Assembly: GCA_946478975.1 (NCBI GenBank)
Contig: CAMLEO010000194.1
Span: 1 to 14,016, forward strand
DNA: 14,016 bases
DNA from: an uncultured Steroidobacter sp.
GTDB lineage: Bacteria; Pseudomonadota; Gammaproteobacteria; Steroidobacterales; Steroidobacteraceae
Direction of reading: 5' to 3'
Positions 1-9,077 of this stretch are shown here, one piece after another. How positions within the stretch are numbered: position 1 is the stretch's first letter; the number at the start of each line of letters is the position of its first letter. A model generated the notes under the pieces. It was not told where the DNA came from, made no database searches, and saw only the letters and a list, made by a program, of their open reading frames with translations. Made by a program: the position numbers and the translations under genes.

Positions 1-55
1 GTTGCGCCAGCAGGTGCGCGATGTGTTCAGCCAGAAGCCGGCGTCGAACAAGTAG
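1..55 (+). CDS. C-terminal end of an unidentified protein (5' truncated)
   Basis: An open frame enters from the left edge and, read from base 2, gives LRQQVRDVFSQKPASNK followed by TAG at 53-55. The piece is hydrophilic with a Lys/Asn tail, as expected of an ordinary cytoplasmic C-terminus, and it stops just 8 bases before the stop of the convergent gene on the other strand. Seventeen residues are too few to assign a family. It could be a chance open frame, but the position of the stop immediately outside the neighbouring gene fits a real gene end. No hairpin terminator is visible in the short gap. Confidence 0.4.
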   Translation, partial: LRQQVRDVFSQKPASNK

Positions 56-62
56 CGCGTTG

Positions 63-1232
63 TTACTTCGCCCGGCTCAGTCGTCGGCCGAGTGCCAGCA
101 GCGACAGAACGAAGGACAACCACAGCGTCATCGCGCCGCCGCCATGTTCACGCGAACTCGTATCGCCACCGCCGCCGCCAGGAGGCGGTGAGTTCACGCG
201 GGTGTCGCGCCCTTGATCTTCCAGCGGAATGCGTGACAGCTCGGGTCGCTCGCTGCCTGCAGAAGCGACCAGTCCGTCGGTCGCCGAATCGTGCAAATCG
301 ATCTGCACGTCGTAGTCGGCGGTGGGGTAGCCGCTGACCCAGTCGGCGGTCAGGCTGTAAACATCGTCGGTGCCGCTAGAGTCGACGCGGAAATCTTCCG
401 AAACATGCTCCTTGATCCAGTCGCCACCCTGCGGGCGTACCCAGAACACTGCGTACACATAAGTGCCGTCGAAGTCCGCGTCCGGATCGAAGGTGATGCG
501 GAAGCGTGAGAAGTAGTCGTCGCCGTCGGAATCGATGAGCAAGGTCGTGCTCACGTTGCCGATGTGGTAGCCGGGAATATCGATCGGCACATCCAGGCCG
601 GACTCTTCCAGCGGCAGGCCGAGCAGGTCCGCATCGTCGCGCGGCTCGATGGTTGCAACGATGCCGCTCTGGCCGACTTCATACAAGTCGACGAGCACGT
701 CGTATTCGCTGGTCGGAAAGCCGTCGTCCAGCGTCGTGGTCACGTAGTAATCGTCGCTGTCCGACTCGCCATAGACCCAGAAGTCGTCGGTGGTGTGATA
801 CAGCTGCCAGTCCACGTCGCCGACGCGTCGAATGTATAGCTTTGCGTACACGCGTGCGTCGCCGACGAAGGAGTCGGCGTCGAAGCGGATCTGGAATTCG
901 CTGTGATAACCATCGCGATCGCGGTCGCTGCGCAGCGAGGCGCCGGCATCGTAGATCCGGAAATAACTGGAGCGACTGGACATCGCTTCGGACGGCGCAC
1001 GATGAGTGCCTTTGGCCAGCGCGTTCTTGCTGTCGGCTGCCTTGGCGTTGATGTGCGTCTTGCCAGACTTGGAGCTGCTGGCCGCGTCGGCGGGTGTGCG
1101 CGTATAGGTTGCCACGCGCTCTTTATCGAGCGCGGGCGCTGCATCCGACACGCGGCCTTCGCCGGCACGGGCGGGCTCAACAAACATCGCGACGGATAAC
1201 ACCAGGATGCCGAACGCGATCGCAGGTCTCAT
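63..1232 (-). CDS. Choice-of-anchor H-like secreted protein with GlyGly-CTERM sorting tail
   Basis: Predicted exported protein of 389 residues. A signal peptide spans residues 1-23 (MRPAIAFGILVLSVAMF core, ARA cleavage site). A low-complexity Ser/Ala/Lys linker follows. Two tandem repeats of about 120 residues come next (about 89-213 and 223-343). Each carries an acidic DxDxDG-like stretch (DRDRDG near 103, DSDGDD near 234), a Y/FxxxFxI strand, a W-centred strand and a YDVxxDL motif, then PLEE or PLED. A Pro/Gly-rich linker leads to a GGG (364-366), a hydrophobic helix and a basic end (GRRLSRAK). That is the GlyGly-CTERM pattern, recognised in its family by rhombosortase with export by type II secretion. 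The acidic stretches may bind calcium (inference). ATG at 1232 is preferred because GGGGA lies 5 nt upstream and the signal peptide then begins correctly; an in-frame ATG at 1265 would add 11 residues. It lies 72 nt after thiD on the same strand with no clear terminator between, so read-through is possible. Confidence 0.8.
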   Translation of the reverse strand: MRPAIAFGILVLSVAMFVEPARAGEGRVSDAAPALDKERVATYTRTPADAASSSKSGKTHINAKAADSKNALAKGTHRAPSEAMSSRSSYFRIYDAGASLRSDRDRDGYHSEFQIRFDADSFVGDARVYAKLYIRRVGDVDWQLYHTTDDFWVYGESDSDDYYVTTTLDDGFPTSEYDVLVDLYEVGQSGIVATIEPRDDADLLGLPLEESGLDVPIDIPGYHIGNVSTTLLIDSDGDDYFSRFRITFDPDADFDGTYVYAVFWVRPQGGDWIKEHVSEDFRVDSSGTDDVYSLTADWVSGYPTADYDVQIDLHDSATDGLVASAGSERPELSRIPLEDQGRDTRVNSPPPGGGGGDTSSREHGGGAMTLWLSFVLSLLALGRRLSRAK

Positions 1233-1237
1233 GGCTG

Positions 1238-1242
1238 TCCCC
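1238..1242 (-). promoter_or_regulatory. Ribosome binding site deciding the start of the GlyGly-CTERM gene
   Basis: The minus strand reads GGGGACAGCC-ATG, which places a purine-rich GGGGA 5 nt before the ATG at 1232. The upstream in-frame ATG at 1265 has only a weak purine stretch before it. This supports the shorter start, which also gives a textbook signal peptide. Confidence 0.5.
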
Positions 1243-1304
1243 AAACGCCCCAATCTGGCAGCCATCTCAACGCTGTGTCACTTAATGAACGATGAATGCT
1301 CCGT

Positions 1305-2057
1305 TCAGCGGCCGCTCAGGTTCGAAAACCAGTCCACGATGTAGCGTTTTGCGGCCCGACACGCGTCGTTGATCGTCGCGCCACGTGCGAGCGCTGCAGC
1401 GGCGGCGGACGCGAACGCGCAGCCGGTGCCACGTCGTTGCACTGACGATCTCGGCGAAGCGAGGATCAAAGAATCGCCATCGCCCCACACGAGCACGTCG
1501 ATCGCTTCGGCGCCATCGGCGTGGCCGCCTTTGAGCAGCACCGCGCGAGGTCCCATCTGTAACAGGCGCTGCGCCTGTTCGATCATCGTCGTCACATCGT
1601 CAGCTTCGGGCTCGTTCAACAGCGCCGCGGCTTCGGGAATGTTAGGAGTGAACAGCGCCGTGCGAGGTAGCAGCAGGTGCCGCATCGCTCTTATGCCGTC
1701 GTTGTCGAGCAGGACGCCGCCGGATGACGCGACCAGCACCGGATCGATCACAATCGGCGGCGGCGAGTCAGGCAAGCTCGACGCGACTGATTCGACAGTA
1801 GCGCCCGTGCCGAGCATGCCGATCTTGATCGCGTCGATCCGTCGGGTTGCGAACGCGGCAGTAATCTGCTCCGCGACGAGGGCAGCTGAAATGTGATGGA
1901 TGCTGCCGGTCCTGGCGTTTGTTTGTGCCGTGACTGCCGTGATGGCGCACAGCGGATCGGCGCCGCATTCGGTCAGCACGCGAATATCACGAGCGATGCC
2001 AGCGCCGCCGCTGGAATCGGACCCGGCGATGACGAGGACAGCGTTGCGGCCACTCAC
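1305..2057 (-). CDS. thiD: Hydroxymethylpyrimidine/phosphomethylpyrimidine kinase ThiD
   Basis: Cytoplasmic ribokinase-fold kinase of 250 residues. It phosphorylates HMP to HMP-P and HMP-P to HMP-PP, the pyrimidine donor for ThiE. Family landmarks are in order: AGSDSSGGAG at 11-20 (HMP pocket), TAVTAQ near 40-46, KIGMLG near 78-83, the IDPVLVASSG strand at 104-113, TPNIPEA at 137-143, LLKGGH at 174-179, and the anion-hole motif GTGC at 210-213 near the C-terminus. The length matches the usual 250-270 residues. The start is GTG at 2057, and it overlaps the thiE stop in a GTGA junction. GAAGGG sits about 7 nt upstream inside thiE, so translation is probably coupled. It is the last gene of the thi operon; no ThiE or ThiN fusion is present. 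Confidence 0.96.
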   Translation of the reverse strand: MSGRNAVLVIAGSDSSGGAGIARDIRVLTECGADPLCAITAVTAQTNARTGSIHHISAALVAEQITAAFATRRIDAIKIGMLGTGATVESVASSLPDSPPPIVIDPVLVASSGGVLLDNDGIRAMRHLLLPRTALFTPNIPEAAALLNEPEADDVTTMIEQAQRLLQMGPRAVLLKGGHADGAEAIDVLVWGDGDSLILASPRSSVQRRGTGCAFASAAAAALARGATINDACRAAKRYIVDWFSNLSGR

Positions 2058-2668
2058 GATGATCCCTTCGACCGGGCGACGGCTTCAATCCATTCTCGCG
2101 TGCGTCGATCCGGATCGGCGTTCCGTACGATGTCCGTGACCACAGCTGCGCTGTCTGCGCCAGCGGCGAACACCCCCGGCACTCGCTCGACGGTCAGTCC
2201 GCCGATTGCGACCAGCGGCAAGTTGCCGATGTGACGTTTCCATTCGCCGATGCGCTCCAACCCTTGCGGCGCCCAGGGCATTTGTTTCAGCAAGGTTGGA
2301 TAGATCGGGCCGAGCGCCACGTAGTCGGGCTGTAATGCCAGCGCTCGTTCGAGCTCTGCATGATCGTGAGTGCTGATGCCGATTCTCACATGCGCCTTGC
2401 GCAGCGCCTGGATATCGGCGCTGTCCAGGTCGCCTTGACCGAGATGCACGAAGTCACAATTCTCGTCGAGCGCGAATTGCCAGTAATCGTTGACGATGAG
2501 CTGTGCGCCGGCGCGGCCGCAGATCTTGTTCGCCGCGCGAATCTCCTGGCGCAGAACGTCGTCGGGCTGATCTTTGATGCGCAGCTGGATGAGCTGTGCG
2601 CCGAGCCGAGCCAGGCGTTCCACCCACGCGGCGCTGTCGACGATGGGATAGAACGGCGGCAGGGTCAT
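2054..2668 (-). CDS. thiE: Thiamine-phosphate synthase ThiE
   Basis: Cytoplasmic TIM-barrel enzyme that joins HMP-PP to the carboxythiazole phosphate made by ThiG, giving thiamine phosphate. The protein has 204 residues, within the usual range. Visible motifs are QLRIKD at 28-33, IVNDYW at 58-63 (diphosphate/Mg binding), FVHLGQGDL at 73-81, GISTH at 97-101, YVALGPI at 116-122, PLVAIGG at 151-157 and the phosphate-binding [10 protein letters not shown] near 168-177. The loop after GPIYPT is [11 protein letters not shown] rather than the TTTK of Bacillus ThiE, a variant form of that loop. The frame stays open a further 106 codons upstream, but that part overlaps thiG and is not protein-like. 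ATG at 2668 forms an ATGA overlap with the thiG stop and starts a normal ThiE N-terminus ([11 protein letters not shown]). Confidence 0.93.
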   Translation of the reverse strand: MTLPPFYPIVDSAAWVERLARLGAQLIQLRIKDQPDDVLRQEIRAANKICGRAGAQLIVNDYWQFALDENCDFVHLGQGDLDSADIQALRKAHVRIGISTHDHAELERALALQPDYVALGPIYPTLLKQMPWAPQGLERIGEWKRHIGNLPLVAIGGLTVERVPGVFAAGADSAAVVTDIVRNADPDRRTREWIEAVARSKGSS

Positions 2669-3447
2669 TCGAACACCGCTTTGCCCAGCACCGGAGTCGA
2701 AGGTGCAGCCATGTCGCGCGGCTCCATCGGGCCGGCCAGATACGCTGCGTGACCTGCTTCGATCGCTTTGCCGAACGCGGCTGCCATGCGCACTGGATCG
2801 CGAGCGAGCGCGACGGATGTATTGATGAGCACGGCGTCGAATCCAAGCTCCATGGCCTGTGCCGCGTGCGACGGCACGCCGATGCCAGCGTCGACGACCA
2901 ACGGCACATCCGGGTAATGAGCGCGCAGGGCCTTCAAGCCGAACAGATTGTTCAAGCCGCGGCCGGAGCCGATCGGCGATCCCCACGGCATCAATACTTT
3001 GCAGCCTGCAGCCAGCAACCTGTCGGCGACGACGAGATCTTCGGTCGTATACGGAAATACTTCGAAGCCGTCCGCGACCAGCACTCGCGCCGCTTCAACG
3101 AGTCCGAACACGTCGGGTTGCAATGTATCGTCCTCGCCGATCACTTCCAGTTTGATCCAGGATGTGCCGAACACTTCGCGGGCCATGTGCGCGGTCGTCA
3201 CTGCTTCTTTCACGGAGTGGCAGCCCGCTGTGTTCGGCAGCACGCGCAATCCGAGTTCGCGAACGAGGCCGCTGACGATGGACCAGAATCCCTGGCCGGA
3301 GCGCTCGCCGCCGGATTCGCGTCGCAAAGAAACAGTCACGATCTGCGCGCCGGACGCTTTGATCGCATCCGCCAGAATCGCGGGCGACGGATAACGCGCC
3401 GTGCCGAGCATCAGTCTAGATCGCAACTCGACGCCGTAGAATTTCAC
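2665..3447 (-). CDS. thiG: Thiazole synthase ThiG
   Basis: Cytoplasmic (beta/alpha)8-barrel enzyme that condenses 1-deoxyxylulose 5-phosphate, dehydroglycine from ThiO and sulfur carried on ThiS thiocarboxylate into the thiazole phosphate carboxylate. It has 260 residues, full length. Landmarks are the N-terminal strand with [12 protein letters not shown] (10-21), TVSLRRE (38-44), LPNTAGC (70-76), the Schiff-base lysine K99 in [22 protein letters not shown] (151-164) for phosphate binding, VVDAGIG (184-190) and the AVLINTSVA (205-213) loop. The start codon is GTG at 3447, 2 nt past the thiS stop, with a very strong AAGGGGG Shine-Dalgarno inside the last codons of thiS. The stop overlaps the thiE start. 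Confidence 0.97.
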   Translation of the reverse strand: MKFYGVELRSRLMLGTARYPSPAILADAIKASGAQIVTVSLRRESGGERSGQGFWSIVSGLVRELGLRVLPNTAGCHSVKEAVTTAHMAREVFGTSWIKLEVIGEDDTLQPDVFGLVEAARVLVADGFEVFPYTTEDLVVADRLLAAGCKVLMPWGSPIGSGRGLNNLFGLKALRAHYPDVPLVVDAGIGVPSHAAQAMELGFDAVLINTSVALARDPVRMAAAFGKAIEAGHAAYLAGPMEPRDMAAPSTPVLGKAVFE

Positions 3448-3449
3448 GA

Positions 3450-3647
3450 TCAGCCCCCTTGCATCGGCGCCAGCACTTCGATGCGGTCGCCTTCGCTGAT
3501 GACTGCTTGCGCACGCGCAGTCGACGGTATGACTGTGCCATTCACTGCCGTTGCAAACGCACCCTCTCGATAGCCGAGCTCTTGCAGCGCTGGTGCGAGC
3601 AGCTGGGTATTCACGTCACGCCAGTCGCCGTTCACGAGAATCTTCAT
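3450..3647 (-). CDS. thiS: Sulfur carrier protein ThiS
   Basis: Ubiquitin-like beta-grasp sulfur carrier of 65 residues. Its C-terminal glycine is adenylated by ThiF and converted to a thiocarboxylate that feeds ThiG. It starts [12 protein letters not shown], has the [12 protein letters not shown] segment typical of ThiS (about 34-45), then [13 protein letters not shown], ending in the required Gly64-Gly65. The length is typical for the family. ATG at 3647 has GGAG about 7 nt upstream within thiO, and the gene overlaps the 3' end of thiO by 32 nt. The gene order thiO-thiS-thiG is that of other ThiO-using bacteria. ThiF is not encoded in this window. Confidence 0.96.
   Translation of the reverse strand: MKILVNGDWRDVNTQLLAPALQELGYREGAFATAVNGTVIPSTARAQAVISEGDRIEVLAPMQGG
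3454..3460 (-). promoter_or_regulatory. thiG ribosome binding site embedded in the ThiS Gly-Gly codons
   Basis: The minus strand reads CAA-GGG-GGC-TGA at the end of thiS, so AAGGGGG, 6 nt before the GTG start of thiG, is also the Gln-Gly-Gly coding sequence of the ThiS tail. It decides the GTG start and ties thiG initiation to ribosomes finishing thiS. Confidence 0.7.
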
Positions 3648-4626
3648 GCATCAGCTCCGGGTAATGTTGATCCTCGATCAGCACGCCGGCGACTCGTCGC
3701 GCCAGCGCGGGTGCGAGCAGGAAGCCATGTCGATACAAACCATTGAGATACAGCGTGCCGTCGATGCGCCGAATGCGTGGCAGGTTGTCTGGAAAGGCGG
3801 GGCGAGCGTGCGTGCCGATCTCGACGATCTCCGCCTCGCCAAACGCTGGATGCAGCGCGTACGCGGCGCTGAGCAGTTCGAGCATCGAGCGGGCGGTGAT
3901 GCGCGTCGTGTCGTCGCTCTCGATCATCGTGGCGCCGACCATGAACATGCCTTCGCCGCGAGGCACGACATATAAAGGAAAGCGGGGATGGAGCAGCCGC
4001 ACCGGTCTCGATAACGAGATGTCGGTGATGCGCAGAACCAGCATCTCGCCTTTGACGCCGCGTAGATCGGGAAGATGTCTCCTCGCCGCCAGGCCGGTGC
4101 AGTCGATCACTCGTCGACCGCGAAGCCGCACTTGCGTGGCATCGGTGCCGTAATGGATGCGGCCGCCGAGCGCTTCGAGTCGACGTGACAAAGAGGTGAG
4201 CGCGGCGCGCGGATCCAAATGAGCTTCGTCAGGGAACAACAGCGCCTGCTCGAATCGATCGGCGAGATCGGGTTCGAGTGCGCCTATTTCGGCGCGAGAA
4301 AGTTGCTGATGGTGATCGGTGCGGCGAGCAAAGCGCGTGAGCTCAGCGCGATCGCGGCCGTGCGCGATCACCAAACTGCCGCTGCGAACCAGCCCGGGAA
4401 AGTGGCCGGCCCACCATTCCAGACCTTCTTCGCCCAACTCGGCGACCAGCGGCTCCGCAGTCTCACGTTCGCACCAAGGTGCCAGCATGCCGCCCGCATA
4501 CCATGAGCAACTGCTGGCTCCGAGGCGCTCGCTGCGTTCGAGCACTTCGACGTCCACGCCGCGCTCGGCCAGCTCGACGGCGCAGCACAGGCCTGCGACG
4601 CCGGCGCCAATGATTGTGACATCCAT
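3616..4626 (-). CDS. thiO: Glycine oxidase ThiO
   Basis: FAD-dependent amine oxidase of the DAO family, 336 residues. It oxidises glycine to the dehydroglycine (imine) needed by ThiG, taking the place of the radical-SAM tyrosine lyase ThiH. Visible features are the Rossmann dinucleotide motif GAGVAG at 7-12 with an acidic end of beta-2 (VEVLERS, 26-32), SSCSWYAGGMLAP at 38-50, typical of glycine oxidases, a second FAD strand VIDCTGLAAR (173-182), and the C-terminal GLYRHGFLLAPALA (296-309), whose Arg299 is likely to pair with the substrate carboxylate as in other glycine oxidases. The frame continues upstream inside thiC, but ATG at 4626 follows the thiC stop by 1 nt and gives the exact N-terminus (MDVTIIGAG). 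It overlaps thiS by 32 nt. Confidence 0.92.
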   Translation of the reverse strand: MDVTIIGAGVAGLCCAVELAERGVDVEVLERSERLGASSCSWYAGGMLAPWCERETAEPLVAELGEEGLEWWAGHFPGLVRSGSLVIAHGRDRAELTRFARRTDHHQQLSRAEIGALEPDLADRFEQALLFPDEAHLDPRAALTSLSRRLEALGGRIHYGTDATQVRLRGRRVIDCTGLAARRHLPDLRGVKGEMLVLRITDISLSRPVRLLHPRFPLYVVPRGEGMFMVGATMIESDDTTRITARSMLELLSAAYALHPAFGEAEIVEIGTHARPAFPDNLPRIRRIDGTLYLNGLYRHGFLLAPALARRVAGVLIEDQHYPELMHEDSRERRLA

Positions 4627-4627
4627 G

Positions 4628-6635
<2,008 letters not shown>

Positions 6636-6649
6636 AATCAGCGCGCACG

Positions 6650-6675
6650 CTAATACGAAGTCACGATGGCGTCAA
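6650..6675 (-). promoter_or_regulatory. Candidate sigma-70 promoter of the thi operon
   Basis: On the minus strand TTGACG (6675-6670) and TATTAG (6655-6650) are placed so that transcription would start near 6643, just before the riboswitch aptamer. The spacing of 14 nt is short for sigma-70, so one of the two boxes may be misassigned. The position, squeezed between the stop of the preceding gene and the aptamer, leaves few alternatives. Confidence 0.35.
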
Positions 6676-6679
6676 TTCG

Positions 6680-7872
6680 TCACAGGCCGTCGTTTGCAAA
6701 TCGCTGGGCCGTGCGCCCTTCAGGTGCGAGGTGCTCAGCAAGACGAGGATCGGCTGCACGAATCCCCATCGCGACCCTGCGCGCCAGTTCATAGGCGCCA
6801 TAGTTGCTGTGATGAGTGCGATCCTTGCCGCCATCTGCAAACGCAAAGTCGGAATCCTTCACGCCGAGTGATTCGTAAAAAGCAATGCTCATCGCATTAA
6901 GATCGATTAATCCAACCGACTCCTCGCGTGCGACTTCTCTCACCGCGTCCGGATACGCACCGTGACTCGGCTTGATGTGCCCGGACTCATCGAAGTTCGC
7001 TCGCTCGGGTGAAGTCACGAGGATGGGCGTGGCGCCTCGCAGGCGCGCTTCGGCAATGTAGGCGCGCAAGTAAGCCCGATAAGTCGTGGCGGCGTCGACA
7101 TACGTCTGCGGCCACTGTTTCTTCTGGTCGTTGTGACCGAACTGGATCAGCAGCCAGTCGCCCGGCCGGATCGACGCCAGCACCTTGTCCAGCCGCAGTC
7201 CGGTGAGAAACGACTTGAGCGTTTCGCCGGACTCGGCATGATTCGCGACCGCGATGGTGTCGCTCATGAATCTTGGCAGGAGCTGGCCCCAGCTCGCCGC
7301 GGGCGATGCAGCTTGATCGGTCACGGTGGAGTCGCCGGTGAGATAAAGCACCGGCACCTGGACGGGTTCGATCGTTACCGCCGCGACCGCGCGATCGCGG
7401 CCGATGAATTGCAGCGTGAGCTTGTCGTCCCAAGTGAAGGTGCGCAGCTCCCGCTCTTTGAGGCGGACCACCGCGCCGCCCGGCGCGTTCGCGTCGGGTT
7501 TCGCCAGCGAGAAGCATCGCGCACATTGACGATGAAGCTGCGCTCGACGAACTCGCCGCGCCTGGTCGCGACGTCTTCGAGCATCAGCCGGCGCGTCTCC
7601 GCTGCGACGCTCGTTTGCGATGCGCGATCGCTCGCGCCCAATCTAATCGTGACGCGATAGTTTCCTTCCGGCACTCGCACCGAGAAGCGAGTCCACGGCG
7701 CGTCGGCTTCGGTCGGTTCGAAACCATAACCGCGAGTCGCATCGTAAGTTTCTTCGGCGCGTACGTTGCCTTTTGCACCGAATTGAAACTTCCGAGGCTG
7801 CTCGGCCATTGCGCTTGCCGAGCACAGCAGGCAGACAACGACGATCCAAGATGAGATGCAGCGATTCGGCAT
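6680..7872 (-). pseudogene. Rhamnogalacturonan acetylesterase-like SGNH hydrolase, frameshifted
   Basis: Secreted GDSL/SGNH hydrolase of the rhamnogalacturonan acetylesterase (YesT/RhgT-like) type, which removes acetyl groups from pectin backbones. Translation from ATG at 7872 gives a signal peptide (residues 1-23, SASAMA end) and a beta-rich N-terminal domain up to FIVNVRDA (residue 120). The reading then leaves the family pattern. One base of shift at about 7507-7512 restores it: LAKPDANAPGGAVVRLKERE leads into TFTWDDKLTLQF and the catalytic domain. That domain has GDST with the nucleophile Ser, the ESGETLKSF block with the conserved Gly, FGHND with the Asn, and DRTHHSNYGA with the Asp and His of the triad. 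Total span is 1193 nt, one short of 398 codons, consistent with a single-base loss. The two halves are otherwise intact with no other stop. It may be a young pseudogene, a sequencing error or a recoding site. The gene ends 48 nt before the aptamer of the thi riboswitch. Confidence 0.85.
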
Positions 7873-8032
7873 GTAGCTTCTGCTCAGTTATTGTGAAGTG
7901 TCATAAAAGTTTACAACTCACGCGCACGGAACGTGATGCTCATCGCCTCCTTATGTGAACAACGCGCCCCGGGATACACTACTATCGTCAAAGTAGGCCT
8001 CCAAACGACCGCCGCGCGCGAATGAGAGAACC
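7873..8032. promoter_or_regulatory. Divergent intergenic region between the esterase and acyltransferase genes
   Basis: The 160 nt hold the start regions of two divergent genes and are locally AT-richer than their surroundings. Possible boxes on the minus strand are TTGTAA (7916-7911) and ACAATA about 16 nt on. On the plus strand GGATACACTACTAT (7972-7985) could supply a -10. A near-palindrome TTGTGAA (7891-7897) with TTTACAA (7910-7916) and a short inverted pair TCACG/CGTGA (7918-7922, 7932-7936) could be operator half-sites. All are weak matches read by eye. Confidence 0.3.
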
Positions 8033-9076
8033 ATGGCCACGGCGATCACAGCAGACAGCTTAGAATTCCGCGTCGCGCGGGCGACGACGACCACAACAAC
8101 GGCAATGCCAGTATCGCAGTCGGAAACATCCGAAGTCGCAGCGGTGCGGCCGATGAGCTATTGCATCTTTCAAGAGCCGTGGTGGCTCGATGCAGTCGCT
8201 CCTGGCGCATGGCGGGACATCACGGTGACCTCCGGCGGTGTGGTGCGGGCTCGCTGGCCCATCTATCAAGAGCGTCGCGGCCTGTTCGATGTCATCACGC
8301 TGCCGCCGCTGACGCATCGTCTCGGGCCCTGGCTGGATCTGGGCGATGCAACCAAGAGCGCGCGCCGCTACGAGCTCGAAAAAGATTTGACGGTCGCATT
8401 GCTGGAGCAGCTGCCGCCGTACGACATCCTGCAGATCACCTGTCACAGCGGCATCACCAACGCGCTGCCGTTCGTGTGGGCAGGCTTTGAGGAGACGGCG
8501 CGCTACACGTACATCGTCGATCTGAAGCAGAGCGAGACCGAGCTGTGGGATGCTCTGCGAGAAAACATTCGTCGCGAGAGCCGCAAGGCGCGCAAGCAGC
8601 TGCGCATCGAGACCATCGACGATGTGAATGAATGTATTCGTCTCATCGGCAAGACCTACGCGCGGCAGGGCAATCCGAATCCGTTCGATTCACCGGCGAT
8701 GCGTCGCCTGGACGCTGCGTGTGCGCAGCGAGGCCGGCGCGAGATGCTGGTCGCTCGTGACGAGAGCGGAGCAATCCATGCGGCGATTTACCTGGTGTGG
8801 GATGCGATGACGACGTATTACCTTGCCGGCGGTGCGGATCCCGAGCTGCGCACCAGCGGTGCTCACAGTCTGCTGATCTGGGAGGCGCTGGTGCGTTCCC
8901 GCGCTCGGAGCACCGAGTTCGATATGACCGGCTCGATGGTCGAGAGCATCGAACGTTTCTTCCGTGCGTTCGGTGGCCAGCAGCGCATCTATTTTGGTTT
9001 GAACCGCATGAGCCGCCGCGCGCGCGTCGCGTGGCACGCGAAGAAGATGGTTCAGTCGTTGCTCGGCAAGTGCTGA
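8033..9076 (+). CDS. FemAB/GNAT-type acyltransferase (Acetyltransf_6-like)
   Basis: Cytoplasmic protein of 347 residues with no signal peptide. From about residue 41 (MSYCIFQEPWWLDAVAPG) it follows the FemAB-like double-GNAT pattern: an N-terminal half with FQEPWW and PPLTHRLGPWLDLG, a basic helix ENIRRESRKARKQL (177-190), then the acyl-CoA fold with HAAIYLVWDAMTTYYLAGG (249-267), SLLIWEALVR (279-288) and the diagnostic EFDMTGSMVESIERFFRAFG (295-314). Family members transfer acyl or aminoacyl groups to amines and occur in polysaccharide, peptidoglycan or exosortase-linked loci; the substrate here is unknown. The first 40 residues are poorly conserved-looking, with a run of six Thr. ATG at 8033 is chosen for the GAGAG just upstream; ATG at 8153 is an alternative start without a visible ribosome site. 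It converges on halogenase 1 with a 1-nt gap. Confidence 0.78.
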   Translation: MATAITADSLEFRVARATTTTTTAMPVSQSETSEVAAVRPMSYCIFQEPWWLDAVAPGAWRDITVTSGGVVRARWPIYQERRGLFDVITLPPLTHRLGPWLDLGDATKSARRYELEKDLTVALLEQLPPYDILQITCHSGITNALPFVWAGFEETARYTYIVDLKQSETELWDALRENIRRESRKARKQLRIETIDDVNECIRLIGKTYARQGNPNPFDSPAMRRLDAACAQRGRREMLVARDESGAIHAAIYLVWDAMTTYYLAGGADPELRTSGAHSLLIWEALVRSRARSTEFDMTGSMVESIERFFRAFGGQQRIYFGLNRMSRRARVAWHAKKMVQSLLGKC

Positions 9077-9077
9077 G

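Noticed and set aside
165..192. GCC/GCC-rich short repeat near the start of the window
   Set aside because: It is the coding sequence for the Pro/Gly-rich linker of the GlyGly-CTERM protein, not an independent repeat element.
2669..2986. N-terminal extension of ThiE by about 106 residues
   Set aside because: It overlaps thiG and translates to Arg-rich, non-conserved sequence; the ATG at 2668 with the ATGA overlap gives the normal ThiE start.
2596..3573. Plus-strand open frame of 325 codons opposite thiE/thiG/thiS
   Set aside because: It runs across three genes whose products are unmistakable on the other strand; composition is typical of antisense frames in GC-rich DNA.
7911..7943. Minus-strand mini-ORF (MSITFRAREL) after a perfect AGGAGG, in the leader of the esterase gene
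   Set aside because: Only 2 nt separate AGGAGG from the ATG, too close for normal initiation, and no start codon lies at the usual 5-9 nt. A chance match is more likely.
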